This document shows, one piece after another, positions 16,052 through 26,973 of a stretch of DNA of 64,000 bases. This DNA is from Gammaproteobacteria bacterium (lineage in GTDB: Bacteria > Pseudomonadota > Gammaproteobacteria > Pseudomonadales > Azotimanducaceae), in the NCBI GenBank assembly GCA_026706935.1, contig JAPOXV010000018.1, positions 186,001-250,000 on the forward strand, read 5' to 3'. A model generated the notes under the pieces. It was not told where the DNA came from. It did no database searches and was given only the letters and a program-made list of their open reading frames with translations. Position numbers and translations under genes: made by a program. Numbering within the stretch: position 1 is the stretch's first letter; every line of letters begins with the position of its first letter.

Positions 16052-18406
16052 TTGGACGACAAGGGGACGATGGAAAGGGAGATTGACGAGTTACGCGCTC
16101 GTCTCAACGCACTTGGTGCGGCAAGTCTTCGGATCGGTTCAAGCCTCGATCTACAGATCGTCCTGAGTGAGGTAGTCGAGAGTACACGATTGTTAGTCGG
16201 CGCTCGCTACGCTGCGATCGCGACTATGGATGAATCAGGGAAACCCATCGATCTCGTTACCTCGGATTTAACCGAGTCCGAGTACAAAACGTTGGCAAAA
16301 TGGTCTGACGAACCTTCCCTCTTCGAGCGTTTTCGAAATCTAGATGAACCGTTCCGCATTGCAGATGTGACGCAGTATTTACGAGACCTCGGCTTTTCGA
16401 CTGAACGACTACCAGCGGGAACGTTTCTTGGGGCACCAATGCGGCATCAAGGTCAACATGTGGGCAATTTTTATCTCTTAGAGAAAGAAAACGGCGAAGT
16501 GTTCACTCAAGACGACGAGGAGCTTCTGCTGCTCTTCGGTAATCAGGCAGGTGCTGCGATCGCGAATGCACGCACACACCGCGCCGAGAGACTCGCTCGG
16601 GTAAATCTTGAAACGGTGGTAGAAACCTGCTTAGTCGGGGTGGTTGTATTCGATGCTGCGACAGGATCCGTCGAATCTATGAACAAAGAGGCGGAACGGA
16701 TGGTAGAGCTTCTTTGTGCACCCGGTCAATCGGCGGAAGCGTTGGCTGACATATTGACATGCCGACGTGCGGATGGCCGAGAGATTGCGCTTCAGGAGCT
16801 TTCGCTAGCGGACGTATTGAGCGGGGCAGAGACGGTTCGAGCTGAAGAAATGGAGTTGTTTACAGCTGAAGGAGGCGCTAGCGTGAGCGTGCTCGTTAAT
16901 GTCACCCCGATACGACTGGATGACGGGGAGATTAAGTCTGTTGTTGTCGCGTTGCAGGACATGGCACCATTACGAGAGCTTGAGCGGCAACGTTCCGACT
17001 TTCTAGCGATGGTAAGCCACGAATTACGCGCTCCGCTGACCTCTATTAAAGGATCGACAACGACGGTTCTAAGTGGCGAGCGTGTGGTTGGCAGTGCCGA
17101 AATTCGTCAGTTCTTTCAGATCATTGACCGCCAAGCAAACCGTATGGATGCCCTGATCGGCGATTTGCTAGACGCCGGGCGTATCGAGTCAGGTACGCTA
17201 TCTGTGATGCCTGAGCCGACCGACGTATCGATGCTTGTCGATCAGGGGCGCAACATTTTTATTACAGGAGGAGGTCGCCACCCTGTGTTAATCGATCTAG
17301 CCAGCGATTTACCTCAGGTTCTGGCAGATCGAGAACGAATCGTCCAAGTCATAAACAACCTGCTCGCCAATGCCGCTCGTGCCGCGCCAGAGTCCTCGGC
17401 AATCCAGATCGTCGCAGAAATGGACGGCGTTTATGTCTCGATCTCCGTCATCGATGAAGGACGAGGGATGGCACAAGGACAGCTAGCTCAGTTATTCGTT
17501 CGGCGCTCCGTTAGTCCAGATACTGGAATCGCTCGCGCACCAGGCGGTGGTCTCGGACTAGCTATTTGTAAAGGTCTGGTTGAAGCACACGGCGGTCGGA
17601 TTCGCGCTGAAAGCGATGGTATTGGCACTGGTCTACGTGTGACTTTTACAGTTCCTATCGCGGAGACTCGAGCGATCGGTGCGACGGAAAAAGTGACGCC
17701 ACGTGAGAACGATGACAAGGAAACAGAAGCTGGTGACCGCCCCCCGATTCTCGTTGTCGACGATGACCCGGACACACTACGCTTTATACGTGACGCTTTG
17801 GTAGAAGCACAGTTCGCACCAATCCTGACAGCCGATCCGCGTGACATAGAGCACATCGTGGCTTCCGAGAAACCGCGACTAGTCTTACTTGACTTAATGC
17901 TTCCGGGAAAGGACGGCATGGAGCTAATGCAGACAGAACACGCGCTTGCCGATCTTCCGGTCATTTTCATTTCTGCTTACGAGCGAGACGAAACGATTGC
18001 GCGAGCGTTCGAGATAGGAGCCGACGACTATATTGTCAAACCGTTTTCACCCACCGAGCTTGTGGCACGTGTGCGTGCCGCATTGCGCCGGCGTTCAGAG
18101 CCTGAGCAATTCATGTTGGGTTCATTAGCAATTGACTACGACGCTCGCCGTGTATCAGTAGACGGGCGCGAAGTGGTACTCACCGTCACAGAATTTGATC
18201 TATTGAAGGCTCTGTCGCTTAACGCTGGACGTATCTCGACCCACGACTGGCTCCTTCAACGCGTTTGGGCAGGACGGAACCCCGACAATCCCAAGATCGT
18301 ACGCGCTTATGTCAAGCGATTACGCCGTGCACTCGGTGACGATGCCATTAACCCGAAGTGGATCTTCAACGAGCGAGGCGTAGGGTATCGTATGCCGCGT
18401 CCTTAA
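16052..18406 (+). CDS. Soluble histidine kinase - receiver - OmpR-type DNA-binding fusion
   Basis: This 784-residue protein contains a whole two-component system. The order is a GAF domain (~20-175), a PAS-like region (~185-310), HisKA with SHELRAP (phospho-His 323), an HATPase domain with NNLLANAA and GGGLGLAICKGL, then a receiver (ILVVDDDP, phospho-Asp 614 in LLDLMLPG, Lys in IVKPF), and a C-terminal winged helix (~685-784, ending GVGYRMPRP). No membrane segment is seen, so the signal is cytoplasmic and probably sensed by GAF/PAS. Kinase and receiver fusions are common, but a DNA-binding output on the same chain is not. The TTG at 16052 has GGGAG ~8 bases upstream; ATG 16070 is the alternative. 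Target genes are unknown; no partner regulator lies nearby. Confidence 0.9.
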   Translation: MDDKGTMEREIDELRARLNALGAASLRIGSSLDLQIVLSEVVESTRLLVGARYAAIATMDESGKPIDLVTSDLTESEYKTLAKWSDEPSLFERFRNLDEPFRIADVTQYLRDLGFSTERLPAGTFLGAPMRHQGQHVGNFYLLEKENGEVFTQDDEELLLLFGNQAGAAIANARTHRAERLARVNLETVVETCLVGVVVFDAATGSVESMNKEAERMVELLCAPGQSAEALADILTCRRADGREIALQELSLADVLSGAETVRAEEMELFTAEGGASVSVLVNVTPIRLDDGEIKSVVVALQDMAPLRELERQRSDFLAMVSHELRAPLTSIKGSTTTVLSGERVVGSAEIRQFFQIIDRQANRMDALIGDLLDAGRIESGTLSVMPEPTDVSMLVDQGRNIFITGGGRHPVLIDLASDLPQVLADRERIVQVINNLLANAARAAPESSAIQIVAEMDGVYVSISVIDEGRGMAQGQLAQLFVRRSVSPDTGIARAPGGGLGLAICKGLVEAHGGRIRAESDGIGTGLRVTFTVPIAETRAIGATEKVTPRENDDKETEAGDRPPILVVDDDPDTLRFIRDALVEAQFAPILTADPRDIEHIVASEKPRLVLLDLMLPGKDGMELMQTEHALADLPVIFISAYERDETIARAFEIGADDYIVKPFSPTELVARVRAALRRRSEPEQFMLGSLAIDYDARRVSVDGREVVLTVTEFDLLKALSLNAGRISTHDWLLQRVWAGRNPDNPKIVRAYVKRLRRALGDDAINPKWIFNERGVGYRMPRP

Positions 18407-18466
18407 GCGGGTATACGCTGAATAACGTGTGCTCTTTGAACTAACTCGCACTTACGAGTTGAGCCG

Positions 18467-19012
18467 ATGCAGCTAATTCGAAAAGATGATCTGTCTCTTG
18501 CGGTACTTGAACCGTTCGACTTCTCGATCCTGAGGAATTACTATCTAGCGAATAGAGAACATCTAGCACCTTGGGAACCTACACGCACTGACGATTATTT
18601 CACTGCGGCGAACATTAAAGATGTCATCAATTCACGGTACGAGCAATTCATCGCTCGGACTGCGCTTCATCTTTGCGCTCTAAATGAAGAGCGAATGGTC
18701 GCGGAAGTCAATTTCACAAATATCGTTACTGGCGCATTTCAATCGTGCAATCTTGGGTTCTCTGTTGAGCGTTCATCAGAAGGGCATGGCGTCATGACGA
18801 AAGTATTAAAGCTCGGTATTGAGTACATTTTCGAGGAGTATCGGCTCCATCGAATTCAGGCGAACTATATGCCGAGTAATAGGAGGAGTCCGCAGGTATT
18901 AGCGAGATGTGGGTTTCGAGTAGAAGGCTACGCACGAGAGTATCTAAAAATCGCAGGCAAATGGGAGGATCATGTGCTGACGTCTTTGATCAATTCCCAG
19001 CGCATTGAGTAA
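18467..19012 (+). CDS. GNAT acetyltransferase, RimJ/RimL type
   Basis: This 181-residue protein has the layout of RimJ, the N-acetyltransferase of ribosomal proteins: an early block EHLAPWEPTR, a central beta strand region, the acetyl-CoA loop near GHGVMTKVLKLG, and the late RCGFRVEGYAREYLKIAGKWEDH block typical of RimJ. It lies 60 bases after the kinase fusion gene and could share its transcript. RimJ acts on ribosomal protein S5, but the family is broad, so the substrate is inferred by similarity. Length is close to normal (E. coli RimJ is 194 residues). Confidence 0.82.
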   Translation: MQLIRKDDLSLAVLEPFDFSILRNYYLANREHLAPWEPTRTDDYFTAANIKDVINSRYEQFIARTALHLCALNEERMVAEVNFTNIVTGAFQSCNLGFSVERSSEGHGVMTKVLKLGIEYIFEEYRLHRIQANYMPSNRRSPQVLARCGFRVEGYAREYLKIAGKWEDHVLTSLINSQRIE

Positions 19013-19244
19013 TCACATGAGCATGATTCCTCACGGAAAACGAGATTTCGAGTTCCTCGACAGATGCTTCGTTCACCACGTTGAGACATCCGAAATCAGC
19101 GACCATCGATCGTAGAAGTCGCCCACACTAAATGACCGCGTCTCGATCACCAACGGACGCATTTATATAGACTGCAAAATGTACTTTTCGAGTAGAACTT
19201 ATTGATCTATCAAGAAAATTGCGACTACCCGACTATCAATATGT

Positions 19245-19273
19245 ATGACATGAGCCATTGAAACTTCTATAAT
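19245..19273 (+). promoter_or_regulatory. Promoter of the leu-trp biosynthetic run
   Basis: ATGACA (19245-19250), 17 bases, TATAAT (19268-19273): one mismatch in the -35 and a perfect -10. The predicted transcript begins near 19280, a short distance before the leuC start. No leucine-rich leader peptide or attenuator was seen in the 290-base gap upstream. Confidence 0.65.
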
Positions 19274-19302
19274 CCCGCGCCTCAAACCCACCCTTATCCG
19301 TC

Positions 19303-20712
19303 TTGGCAACGCTTTACGACAAGATCTGGGATGCTCATGTCGTTGGTCAACGCGGTGATGGTCTCAGCCTACTATATATCGATCGTCACCTGATTCACGA
19401 AGTGACATCGCCACAAGCATTCGAAGGGCTACGACTGGCTGGGCGGGTACCTTGGCGTCTAGATGCGAATTTAGCGACGCCCGATCACAACATTCCCACA
19501 CGAAATCGTGGTCTCGGTATGGCTGGGATCGAAGATCCGATCGCGAAGGAGCAGGTTGTAACGCTCGACGACAACTGCAAATCCTTCGATATTCAACAGT
19601 TCGAACTATTGGATGTTCGGCAAGGTATCGTTCACGTAATAGGTCCGGAACAAGGTGCAGTCCTACCAGGCATGACAGTGGTTTGCGGAGACTCGCATAC
19701 ATCGACTCACGGTGCATTAGGAACCCTTGCACACGGGATAGGTACATCCGAAGTCGAGCATGTCTTAGCAACCCAATGCCTCGTCCAACAAAAGAGCAGA
19801 AACATGCGCGTGGAGATCACGGGATCTCTCAATCAAGGCGTCTACGCGAAGGACATCATCCTTGCGTTGATTCGTGCTATTGGAACAGCTGGTGCGACAG
19901 GTCACACGATTGAGTACGCTGGTGACGCCGTTCGGGCATTGAGCATGGAAGGGCGCATGACGATCTGCAACATGTCGATCGAGGCAGGTGCGCGAGCCGG
20001 ATTGGTCGCTGTTGACGAAACGACGCTCGCTTACGTTGAGGGTAAACCTTTCGCGCCAAAAGAAGAGCTGTGGAACGACGCGGCGGCGTCGTGGCGAGAG
20101 CTGAAGTCAGATTCAGACGCGACCTTTGACTCCGAGGTCGTTCTTGACGCCGAGTCGCTCGCTCCTCAAGTCTCGTGGGGGACGAATCCGCAATTGGTCG
20201 TAGGCATCGACGAGGTGATTCCAGATCCTGCCTCGTTCGACGACGAAGCGACCTCAGAAACTGCCGAACGAGCGCTCAAATACATGGATTTGCATCCCGG
20301 CGAATCATTAAAAGACGTATCACTTGACATAGTCTTTATTGGTTCGTGTACGAATGCTCGCATTGAAGACCTTCGCGCGGCAGCAGCTGTTGCGAAGGGT
20401 CGAAGGGTCTCAAGAAGCCTGAACGCCGCGCTTGTCGTTCCAGGTTCTGGTCTCGTGAAGCAACAGGCAGAGAGCGAAGGTCTAGATCAGATTTTCATTA
20501 ACGCAGGATTCGAATGGCGCGATCCGGGTTGTTCGATGTGTCTTGCGATGAACGACGACCGCCTCATGCCTCGGGAACGTTGTGCGTCGACTTCGAATCG
20601 AAATTTTGAAGGCCGACAAGGGCATCTCGGCAGAACTCATCTGGTCAGTCCTGCAACCGCCGCAGCAAGTGCTATTGCGGGTCACATAGCGGACGTTCGG
20701 GAGTATCTCTAG
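19303..20712 (+). CDS. leuC: 3-isopropylmalate dehydratase large subunit
   Basis: LeuC (469 residues) forms, with LeuD, the [4Fe-4S] aconitase-type enzyme that isomerises 2-isopropylmalate to 3-isopropylmalate in leucine synthesis. Cluster ligands are visible in FIGSCTNAR and in [11 protein letters not shown]; the substrate-binding [13 protein letters not shown] block is intact. The start is TTG at 19303 ([12 protein letters not shown] matches the family N-terminus), with no good Shine-Dalgarno. The stop overlaps the GTG start of leuD by one base, so the two subunits are coupled. Confidence 0.96.
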   Translation: MATLYDKIWDAHVVGQRGDGLSLLYIDRHLIHEVTSPQAFEGLRLAGRVPWRLDANLATPDHNIPTRNRGLGMAGIEDPIAKEQVVTLDDNCKSFDIQQFELLDVRQGIVHVIGPEQGAVLPGMTVVCGDSHTSTHGALGTLAHGIGTSEVEHVLATQCLVQQKSRNMRVEITGSLNQGVYAKDIILALIRAIGTAGATGHTIEYAGDAVRALSMEGRMTICNMSIEAGARAGLVAVDETTLAYVEGKPFAPKEELWNDAAASWRELKSDSDATFDSEVVLDAESLAPQVSWGTNPQLVVGIDEVIPDPASFDDEATSETAERALKYMDLHPGESLKDVSLDIVFIGSCTNARIEDLRAAAAVAKGRRVSRSLNAALVVPGSGLVKQQAESEGLDQIFINAGFEWRDPGCSMCLAMNDDRLMPRERCASTSNRNFEGRQGHLGRTHLVSPATAAASAIAGHIADVREYL

Positions 20713-21374
20713 TGAACTCGAATCCACTCCAATTTGTACGACACACGGGTCTCGTCGCACCATTGGATAAGGCGAATGTCGACACCGATCAAATCATCCC
20801 GAAGCAGTTTCTTAAGTCGATCAGACGTACCGGATTTGGGGAAAACCTCTTCGACGCGTGGCGTTTTGAGGACGAAGGAATGATCGGAAAACCATTAACA
20901 GAGCGACAACCTGTATCTGATTTCGTTTTGAACGATCCACGTTATTCCAACGCGTCGGTCTTACTCGCTAGAGAGAACTTTGCGTGTGGGTCAAGTCGTG
21001 AACACGCAGTATGGGCATTACTACAGTATGGGTTTCGATGTGTGATTGCGCCTTCGTTCGCCGATATTTTCTATAACAATAGCTTCAACAACGGATTGTT
21101 ACCTGTTCAACTCACACACGCTCAAGTAGACGAACTTTTTGGTCTTGCAACCCAGAGCCAACCCATAGAGTTGTCAGTTGATCTGGAAAAGCAATCTGTG
21201 ATCGGGAGGGATGATCGAAGTTATCGATTCGAGATTGATGATGTACGCAAGAATCGAATGCTCAAAGGTCTAGATGAAATTGGCTTAACGCTGGAACACG
21301 CGAACGCTATCAAGGCATTCGAAGCTCGGCATCAAAACGCGAATCCTTGGCTTTTCAGGGATGCGAGCGCGTGA
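20712..21374 (+). CDS. leuD: 3-isopropylmalate dehydratase small subunit
   Basis: LeuD (220 residues) is the swivel-domain subunit that completes the isopropylmalate isomerase with LeuC. The N-terminal block [20 protein letters not shown] and the [15 protein letters not shown] motif identify it and separate it from aconitase C-terminal domains. The GTG start overlaps the leuC stop, and the 3' end overlaps leuB by 4 bases (GTGA). Confidence 0.96.
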   Translation: MNSNPLQFVRHTGLVAPLDKANVDTDQIIPKQFLKSIRRTGFGENLFDAWRFEDEGMIGKPLTERQPVSDFVLNDPRYSNASVLLARENFACGSSREHAVWALLQYGFRCVIAPSFADIFYNNSFNNGLLPVQLTHAQVDELFGLATQSQPIELSVDLEKQSVIGRDDRSYRFEIDDVRKNRMLKGLDEIGLTLEHANAIKAFEARHQNANPWLFRDASA

Positions 21375-22462
21375 GATCGGCTCAAATCCTTGTATTGCCC
21401 GGTGACGGAATTGGCGCAGAAATCATGCCACATGCGGTTCAGGTCATGCGCAAAGTCACAGATGGCATCTTTGATCTTCACATCGACGAAGCGGATGCCG
21501 GTGGGATCAGTATTGACAAGCATGGGGTTCCGCTAACGCCAGAGACGCTACGCGCTGCACAAGACGCTGACGCAGTTCTACTTGGGGCGGTAGGTGGTCC
21601 CAAATGGGATAACCTCCCGGTTGATAAGAAACCGGAGAAGGGTCTGCTAGGTTTGCGCTCCGGATTGGACGCGTATGCTAATTTGCGACCCGCAATCCTA
21701 TTCGAACCGCTAGCCGCCGCATCGTCGTTACAAGCGCAATTTGTAAGTAATCTAGATCTCCTGATCGTGCGTGAACTCACCGGCGGTATCTACTTCGGAG
21801 AACCGCGAGGCGTCAGTATCGAAGGAAACGTACGTCGTGGTGTGAACACGTATGTCTACGACGAAACGGAGATTCAACGCATCTCGCGTACAGCCTTCGA
21901 GTTGGCTCGGAAACGAAATCACAAACTATGTTCCGTCGATAAAGCCAACGTGCTCGAAGTCACCCAGTTATGGCGCGACGTTGTCAACGAGGTACACGCT
22001 GAATACCAAGATGTCGAGCTGACTCATTTACTGGTGGATAACGCCGCGATGCAGTTGGTGCGCGAACCCAAACAATTCGATGTGATCGTGACAGGCAACA
22101 TGTTCGGTGATATCCTGTCCGACGTCGCCGCAATGTTGACCGGTTCACTCGGCATGCTTCCCTCAGCATCTTTAAATGCTGACAATCGCGGCATTTATGA
22201 ACCTGTACATGGAACTGCACCCGATATTGCGGGTCAGAATCTCGCGAATCCGCTTGCGACCATCCTCTCTATCGCCATGATGCTTCGCTACGGCTTGGAT
22301 GCAGGAGACTTGGCGGATCGGATTGAGCACGCAGTCGATGCCGTGCTTGCTAAAGGTTATCGAACTGGCGACATCATGCCCTCAAACTCGGATGATTCGG
22401 TCCAGCGAGTAGGTACAGACGAAATGACGGACGCAGTAGTGCAGGAGCTCGGTAAGACATGA
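21371..22462 (+). CDS. leuB: 3-isopropylmalate dehydrogenase
   Basis: LeuB (363 residues) oxidatively decarboxylates 3-isopropylmalate with NAD to 2-oxoisocaproate. The [10 protein letters not shown] start, the [10 protein letters not shown] motif, the SVDKANVLE block and the MFGDILSD and [13 protein letters not shown] blocks are all in place. The start is taken as GTG 21371, which overlaps the leuD stop and follows AGGGA; a frame reaching back to 21347 would only add non-homologous residues. The 3' end overlaps asd by 4 bases. Confidence 0.96.
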   Translation: MRSAQILVLPGDGIGAEIMPHAVQVMRKVTDGIFDLHIDEADAGGISIDKHGVPLTPETLRAAQDADAVLLGAVGGPKWDNLPVDKKPEKGLLGLRSGLDAYANLRPAILFEPLAAASSLQAQFVSNLDLLIVRELTGGIYFGEPRGVSIEGNVRRGVNTYVYDETEIQRISRTAFELARKRNHKLCSVDKANVLEVTQLWRDVVNEVHAEYQDVELTHLLVDNAAMQLVREPKQFDVIVTGNMFGDILSDVAAMLTGSLGMLPSASLNADNRGIYEPVHGTAPDIAGQNLANPLATILSIAMMLRYGLDAGDLADRIEHAVDAVLAKGYRTGDIMPSNSDDSVQRVGTDEMTDAVVQELGKT

Positions 22463-23478
22463 AAGCTGTAAACGTAGCAATCGCGGGTGCGACCGGCGCC
22501 GTCGGCGAAGTCATGCGTGAATTGCTTGAGGAACGTAGTTTTCCCGTTAGGCAGATCAGCCTTCTTGCGAGTTCTCGCTCGGTGGGAAAATCGTTCGACT
22601 TCCGAGGTCGAAAAATTAACATCGAAGTGCTCGATGATTTCGATTTTTCGGATACGCAAGTCGCGTTTTTCTCTGCGGGAGGTTCCGTCTCCGCTGTTCA
22701 TGCGCCGCGAGCGGCCGACGCGGGCGCGATCGTCGTCGACAACACGTCACACTTTCGGCAAGAACCTCACATCCCTTTGGTCGTTCCGGAAGTAAATCCA
22801 CATCGAATAAAGGACGGCCTAGATACCGGGATCATTGCCAATCCGAACTGTTCGACCATTCAGATGGTGGTGGCTCTAAAACCGATTTACGATGCGGTAG
22901 GGATTGAGCGGATTAACGTCGCGACGTACCAGGCGGTATCTGGTGCAGGTGCGTCGGCGATACGCGAATTGGCCGAACAGACTACGAATATTCTGAACGG
23001 CAATGGTGCGGAAGCTACCGTGCATCCGGTTCAAATCGCATTCAATGCAATTCCTCAGATCGCTGAATTCGAGGCGAACGGTTACACGAAGGAGGAATGG
23101 AAGATGGTCCTTGAGACGAAAAAGATCTTTGAGGACGAGACCATCCAGGTAAACCCGACATGCGTTCGCATTCCTGTGTTCTATGGACATTCGGAAGCGG
23201 TTCACATTGAAACTAAAGAGCCTATCAGCGTTGATTTCGCACGAGACTTGCTGAAAACGGCGGAAAATGTAGTTCTAATCGATGAACGTGAGTCGGGAGG
23301 TTATCCGACCGCAGTGGATCACGCTGCCGGTACGGACCCAGTCTTCGTTGGGCGCGTTCGAAAGGATGTGTCGCACCCACGTGGTTTGGACATGTGGGTC
23401 GTATCCGACAATGTTCGAAAAGGTGCTGCGTTGAACAGCATCCAAATCGCCGAAGAACTACTCCCCATCCTCAACTGA
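22459..23478 (+). CDS. asd: Aspartate-semialdehyde dehydrogenase
   Basis: Asd (339 residues) reduces aspartyl phosphate to aspartate semialdehyde with NADPH, the branch point to lysine, diaminopimelate, threonine and methionine. It has the GATGAVG nucleotide motif, the catalytic Cys in NPNCSTIQM and the [10 protein letters not shown] block. This is the shorter Asd type that often follows leuB in gammaproteobacteria. The fimV gene that is frequent after asd in related genomes is not found here; truA follows directly. Confidence 0.96.
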   Translation: MKAVNVAIAGATGAVGEVMRELLEERSFPVRQISLLASSRSVGKSFDFRGRKINIEVLDDFDFSDTQVAFFSAGGSVSAVHAPRAADAGAIVVDNTSHFRQEPHIPLVVPEVNPHRIKDGLDTGIIANPNCSTIQMVVALKPIYDAVGIERINVATYQAVSGAGASAIRELAEQTTNILNGNGAEATVHPVQIAFNAIPQIAEFEANGYTKEEWKMVLETKKIFEDETIQVNPTCVRIPVFYGHSEAVHIETKEPISVDFARDLLKTAENVVLIDERESGGYPTAVDHAAGTDPVFVGRVRKDVSHPRGLDMWVVSDNVRKGAALNSIQIAEELLPILN

Positions 23479-23506
23479 CCACTGTTCTGGTTTTACCAGA
23501 TCTTCG

Positions 23507-24358
23507 ATGAGTTACTACGCGCTAGGTGTCGAATATGACGGCTCCAGCTATAAGGGTTTCCAACGCCAAGCTGATGCACAAACGGTTCAGGAGGAATTGG
23601 AGAAAGCGCTGAGCTCGATCGCCGCAGATTCTGTCACGATACATGCGGCCGGTCGCACTGATCGAGGCGTTCACGCCACGCAACAGGTCGTGAGTTTCGA
23701 GACATCGGTTGAGCGTCCTGAAAAGGCATGGGTGGTGGGCGCAAATTCCCTTCTGCCGTACACGATTCGGATCGTTTGGGTAAAAGAGGTCAGCGTTGAT
23801 TTTCACGCACGATACTCGGCATTGTGGCGTCGATATCTCTACATATTCTGCCAGCAGACAGCCCACCAGGTTTTCCTTCGCAATCTCGTAAGTTGGACAG
23901 ATTCGTCACTTGACGTCGATAGGATGGAACACGTGGTAGAGCTCTTTCTAGGTGAGCAAGATTTCAGCGCCATTCGGGCAGCAAACTGTACTTCACCAAC
24001 GCCATTTCGGCACGTCTACCATCTTGAGATCATTGAAAAAGATCCATACGTGATCGTCGATATCGCGGCAAATGCGTTCCTACTTCATATGGTGCGAAAC
24101 TTGGCTAGTGTCCTTCACGATGTAGGGAACGGCGCGCTGAGCCGCACCGACGTAATCTCGCTGCTCGATTCTCGCGACCGAACGCTAGGTCCCCCGACCG
24201 CTCGCGCGTCAGGCTTGTATCTAACCGCCGTCGGCTATGCGGAAGAATTCAAAATTGACGACGATATACGTGTACCGGTAATGCTTGGCGATATTCGTGA
24301 TCGATTTCAATCGGTGACTCTACCTTGCGATTACTACAGAAGGTCGCTCAACTCATGA
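23507..24358 (+). CDS. truA: tRNA pseudouridine(38-40) synthase
   Basis: TruA (283 residues) makes pseudouridine at positions 38-40 of the tRNA anticodon arm. The catalytic Asp lies in AAGRTDRGVHA; the N-terminal GVEYDGSSYKGFQ and the late FLLHMVRN block are typical. The ATG at 23507 comes 28 bases after asd. The last bases overlap the trpF start (ATGA), matching the common truA-trpF order. Confidence 0.95.
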   Translation: MSYYALGVEYDGSSYKGFQRQADAQTVQEELEKALSSIAADSVTIHAAGRTDRGVHATQQVVSFETSVERPEKAWVVGANSLLPYTIRIVWVKEVSVDFHARYSALWRRYLYIFCQQTAHQVFLRNLVSWTDSSLDVDRMEHVVELFLGEQDFSAIRAANCTSPTPFRHVYHLEIIEKDPYVIVDIAANAFLLHMVRNLASVLHDVGNGALSRTDVISLLDSRDRTLGPPTARASGLYLTAVGYAEEFKIDDDIRVPVMLGDIRDRFQSVTLPCDYYRRSLNS

Positions 24359-24972
24359 CGGCCGTGAAGTTCTGTGGGTTGCGCAGTGAAGCTGATGTTG
24401 AGACAGCCATCTGCGTCGGTTGCGACGTTGTTGGACTGAACTTCGTCTCCGCTAGTCCGCGTGTTATTGACACCGTGACAGCATCGAAAATAGTGGGATC
24501 CTTTGGGTCGAATATGCTGTTTACTGGTGTTTTTAAGGATCAGAGCGAATCGGAGATTCGTCGAGTTTTAAATGATGTTGCACTGGACTTCCTGCAATTT
24601 AGCGGTGATGAGTCTGCGGCATTCTGCGACTCCTTCGACATGCCATATCTGAAAGGTCTGAAAGTCTCAGATTCGTTCGATTTTGAACAAGCACGAGATC
24701 AATTCCCACGCGCATTTGCGTACTTATTAGATTCGATGTCTGATCTTGGCGGCGGATCGGGAAAAACGTTTGACTGGAAGCAATTTCCAACCGACGCCGA
24801 TGCGAAAGTGATCCTTGCGGGTGGATTAACGCCGAGTAATGTCGCCATGGCGATCCAGGAGACGCGCCCGTGGGGCGTTGATGTCGCATCGGGAATCGAA
24901 AATGACGACCACTCTAAAAACCGAGAATTGATGGTCCAATTTATGCAAGGCGTAAGAAATGTTTCTGCGTAG
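24355..24972 (+). CDS. trpF: Phosphoribosylanthranilate isomerase
   Basis: TrpF (205 residues) performs the Amadori rearrangement of phosphoribosylanthranilate in tryptophan synthesis. The N-terminal [11 protein letters not shown] carries the catalytic Cys, the Asp is in YLLDS near the middle, and the phosphate loops [10 protein letters not shown] and GVDVASGIE are clear. ATG 24355 (overlapping the truA stop) is preferred to an upstream frame start at 24325. It overlaps trpB by 14 bases. Confidence 0.94.
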   Translation: MTAVKFCGLRSEADVETAICVGCDVVGLNFVSASPRVIDTVTASKIVGSFGSNMLFTGVFKDQSESEIRRVLNDVALDFLQFSGDESAAFCDSFDMPYLKGLKVSDSFDFEQARDQFPRAFAYLLDSMSDLGGGSGKTFDWKQFPTDADAKVILAGGLTPSNVAMAIQETRPWGVDVASGIENDDHSKNRELMVQFMQGVRNVSA

Positions 24973-26173
24973 GAAAGGGGACAACGAGCTCCCTGACAGC
25001 ACGGGTCATTTCGGTCCATATGGCGGTCGCTTTGTCGCAGAAACGCTGATGAGCGCGTTAGACGAACTAACCCGAGTGTATCAAGATGCCTTAGACGACC
25101 CGACGTTCAAAGCAGAATTCAAGACCGATCTCGAACGTTACGTCGGAAGGCCTTCACCTCTCTACGAAGCAAAACGGTTCGCGGCAACGGTAGGGAAAGC
25201 CCGTATCTTCCTTAAACGCGAGGATTTGAACCACACCGGCGCTCACAAGATTAACAACACGATCGGACAAGCGCTTTTGGCGTCGCGGATGGGTAAGCGT
25301 CGCATCATCGCCGAAACGGGCGCGGGTCAGCACGGTGTAGCAACTGCAACTGTTGCAGCGCGCTTGGGTGCCGAATGTACGGTATACATGGGATCTAAAG
25401 ACATCGAGCGTCAGAAACCCAACGTCTATCGTATGAAGATGCTCGGCGCTCATGTCCAATCGGTAGATTCTGGCTCAAAAACGTTAAAAGACGCTATGAA
25501 CGAGGCGATGCGAGATTGGGTCACAAACATCGATACGACTCATTACATCATTGGTAGCGTCGCCGGACCTCATCCTTATCCCGTTATGGTTCGTGACTTT
25601 CAATCTGTGATCGGAGAAGAGTGCCGCGAGCAGTGTCTTGAACAAATCGGTCAGCTACCGGACGCCTTAGTAGCGTGTGTCGGTGGCGGTTCCAATGCGA
25701 TCGGCTTGTTTTACCCGTTCCTGAACGACATCAACGTAGAAATGATCGGTGTTGAAGCGGGCGGCGAAGGTATGCATACCACCCGACATGCCGCACCGCT
25801 AAGTGGGGGAACGCCAGGTGTGTTGCATGGTGCAAACACATACTTGCTGGCTGATGAGGACGGTCTGATCTTAGAACCACATTCAATTTCTGCCGGCTTG
25901 GACTATCCCGGCGTTGGACCAGAACATGCCTACCTAAAGGATACCGGTCGTGTTAGGTACGAGACCGTTACCGATGAGGAAGCATTGCAAGCGTTTCGTC
26001 TCCTCTCCGAATGCGAAGGGATTGTGCCAGCACTCGAATCTGCACATGCACTCGCATACGCTACGAAGAAATCTGAATTGTGTGATGTTGAAGACGTGAT
26101 CGTTGTGAATCTGTCCGGTCGCGGAGACAAGGACCTGGAATCGGTTGCCCGGCTCGATGGAGTCTCGCTTTGA
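24959..26173 (+). CDS. trpB: Tryptophan synthase beta subunit
   Basis: TrpB (404 residues) condenses indole and serine with PLP. The PLP lysine is in [10 protein letters not shown]-type sequence (here [13 protein letters not shown]), the AETGAGQHG block and the phosphate loop GGGSNAIG are intact, as is the N-terminal [10 protein letters not shown]. The start overlaps trpF and the stop overlaps trpA, so the three are translationally coupled. Confidence 0.97.
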   Translation: MFLRRKGDNELPDSTGHFGPYGGRFVAETLMSALDELTRVYQDALDDPTFKAEFKTDLERYVGRPSPLYEAKRFAATVGKARIFLKREDLNHTGAHKINNTIGQALLASRMGKRRIIAETGAGQHGVATATVAARLGAECTVYMGSKDIERQKPNVYRMKMLGAHVQSVDSGSKTLKDAMNEAMRDWVTNIDTTHYIIGSVAGPHPYPVMVRDFQSVIGEECREQCLEQIGQLPDALVACVGGGSNAIGLFYPFLNDINVEMIGVEAGGEGMHTTRHAAPLSGGTPGVLHGANTYLLADEDGLILEPHSISAGLDYPGVGPEHAYLKDTGRVRYETVTDEEALQAFRLLSECEGIVPALESAHALAYATKKSELCDVEDVIVVNLSGRGDKDLESVARLDGVSL

Positions 26174-26973
26174 ATCGGCTAGCGACGACATTTAATCGGC
26201 TGCGGAATTCCGGCGAGAAAGGATTGATTACCTTTATTACTGCAGGTGACCCGACGCTGGCAGCAACAGTACCTGCACTCAGGCACATGGCTGATGCCGG
26301 TGCAGATGTTTTGGAACTAGGTGTGCCATTCACTGATCCCGAAGCCGATGGTGCTTCCATTCAAAGATCGTCTGAACGTGCGCTTGTTAACGGTGTGACA
26401 TTGCGAAAGACATGCGAACAGGTCGCGATCTTTCGACGTGAAAATGAGGTTACGCCTGTCGTCCTTATGGGGTATTTGAATCCCATCCTCGCGCTCGGAT
26501 TGGAGCCGTTCGCGCAACTTGCGTCCCAATCTGGGGTCGACGGTTTGATTATCGTAAATCTGCCGCCCGAGGAGGCTGACGAACTGAAAAGCGTACTAGA
26601 GCGAGTCAATATCGATTTGATACTCTTAATCGCACCTACTACGCCGCTTGAGCGAATAAAAACACTCGCCACTAGCGGTTCAGGTTTTCTCTACTACGTA
26701 TCAATCAAAGGCACTACAGGTGCGGATCATCTTGATGTGTCAGACGTAGAGCGCAAAGTTGCTTCCATTAAGAAAGTTACTGACTTACCCGTTTCGGTTG
26801 GATTTGGGATCAAGACACCAGAAGCGGCAGCTGCGATTGCAAAGGTAGCGGATGCAGTGGTTGTTGGAAGTGCGTTAGTGGAAACGCTCGGCAGCGCGAC
26901 GGCGCTCGAGCATGCTTTGACGGACATTCATGGATTCACGTCGGCGTTAAAACGCTCAATTCGTGCCTGTTGA
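26170..26973 (+). CDS. trpA: Tryptophan synthase alpha subunit
   Basis: TrpA (267 residues) cleaves indole-3-glycerol phosphate and channels indole to TrpB. The catalytic Glu is in ITFITAGDP-adjacent strand order and Asp in [12 protein letters not shown]; the phosphate loops GFGIKTPE and VVVGSALVE are present. The start is TTG 26170 overlapping the trpB stop (TTGA). In many gammaproteobacteria accD follows; here folC overlaps the end of trpA directly. Confidence 0.96.
   Translation: MNRLATTFNRLRNSGEKGLITFITAGDPTLAATVPALRHMADAGADVLELGVPFTDPEADGASIQRSSERALVNGVTLRKTCEQVAIFRRENEVTPVVLMGYLNPILALGLEPFAQLASQSGVDGLIIVNLPPEEADELKSVLERVNIDLILLIAPTTPLERIKTLATSGSGFLYYVSIKGTTGADHLDVSDVERKVASIKKVTDLPVSVGFGIKTPEAAAAIAKVADAVVVGSALVETLGSATALEHALTDIHGFTSALKRSIRAC

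Noticed and set aside
17488-17970. 160-residue minus-strand frame within the kinase fusion gene
   Set aside because: Antisense shadow of a clearly coding region with Ser/Arg-rich composition.
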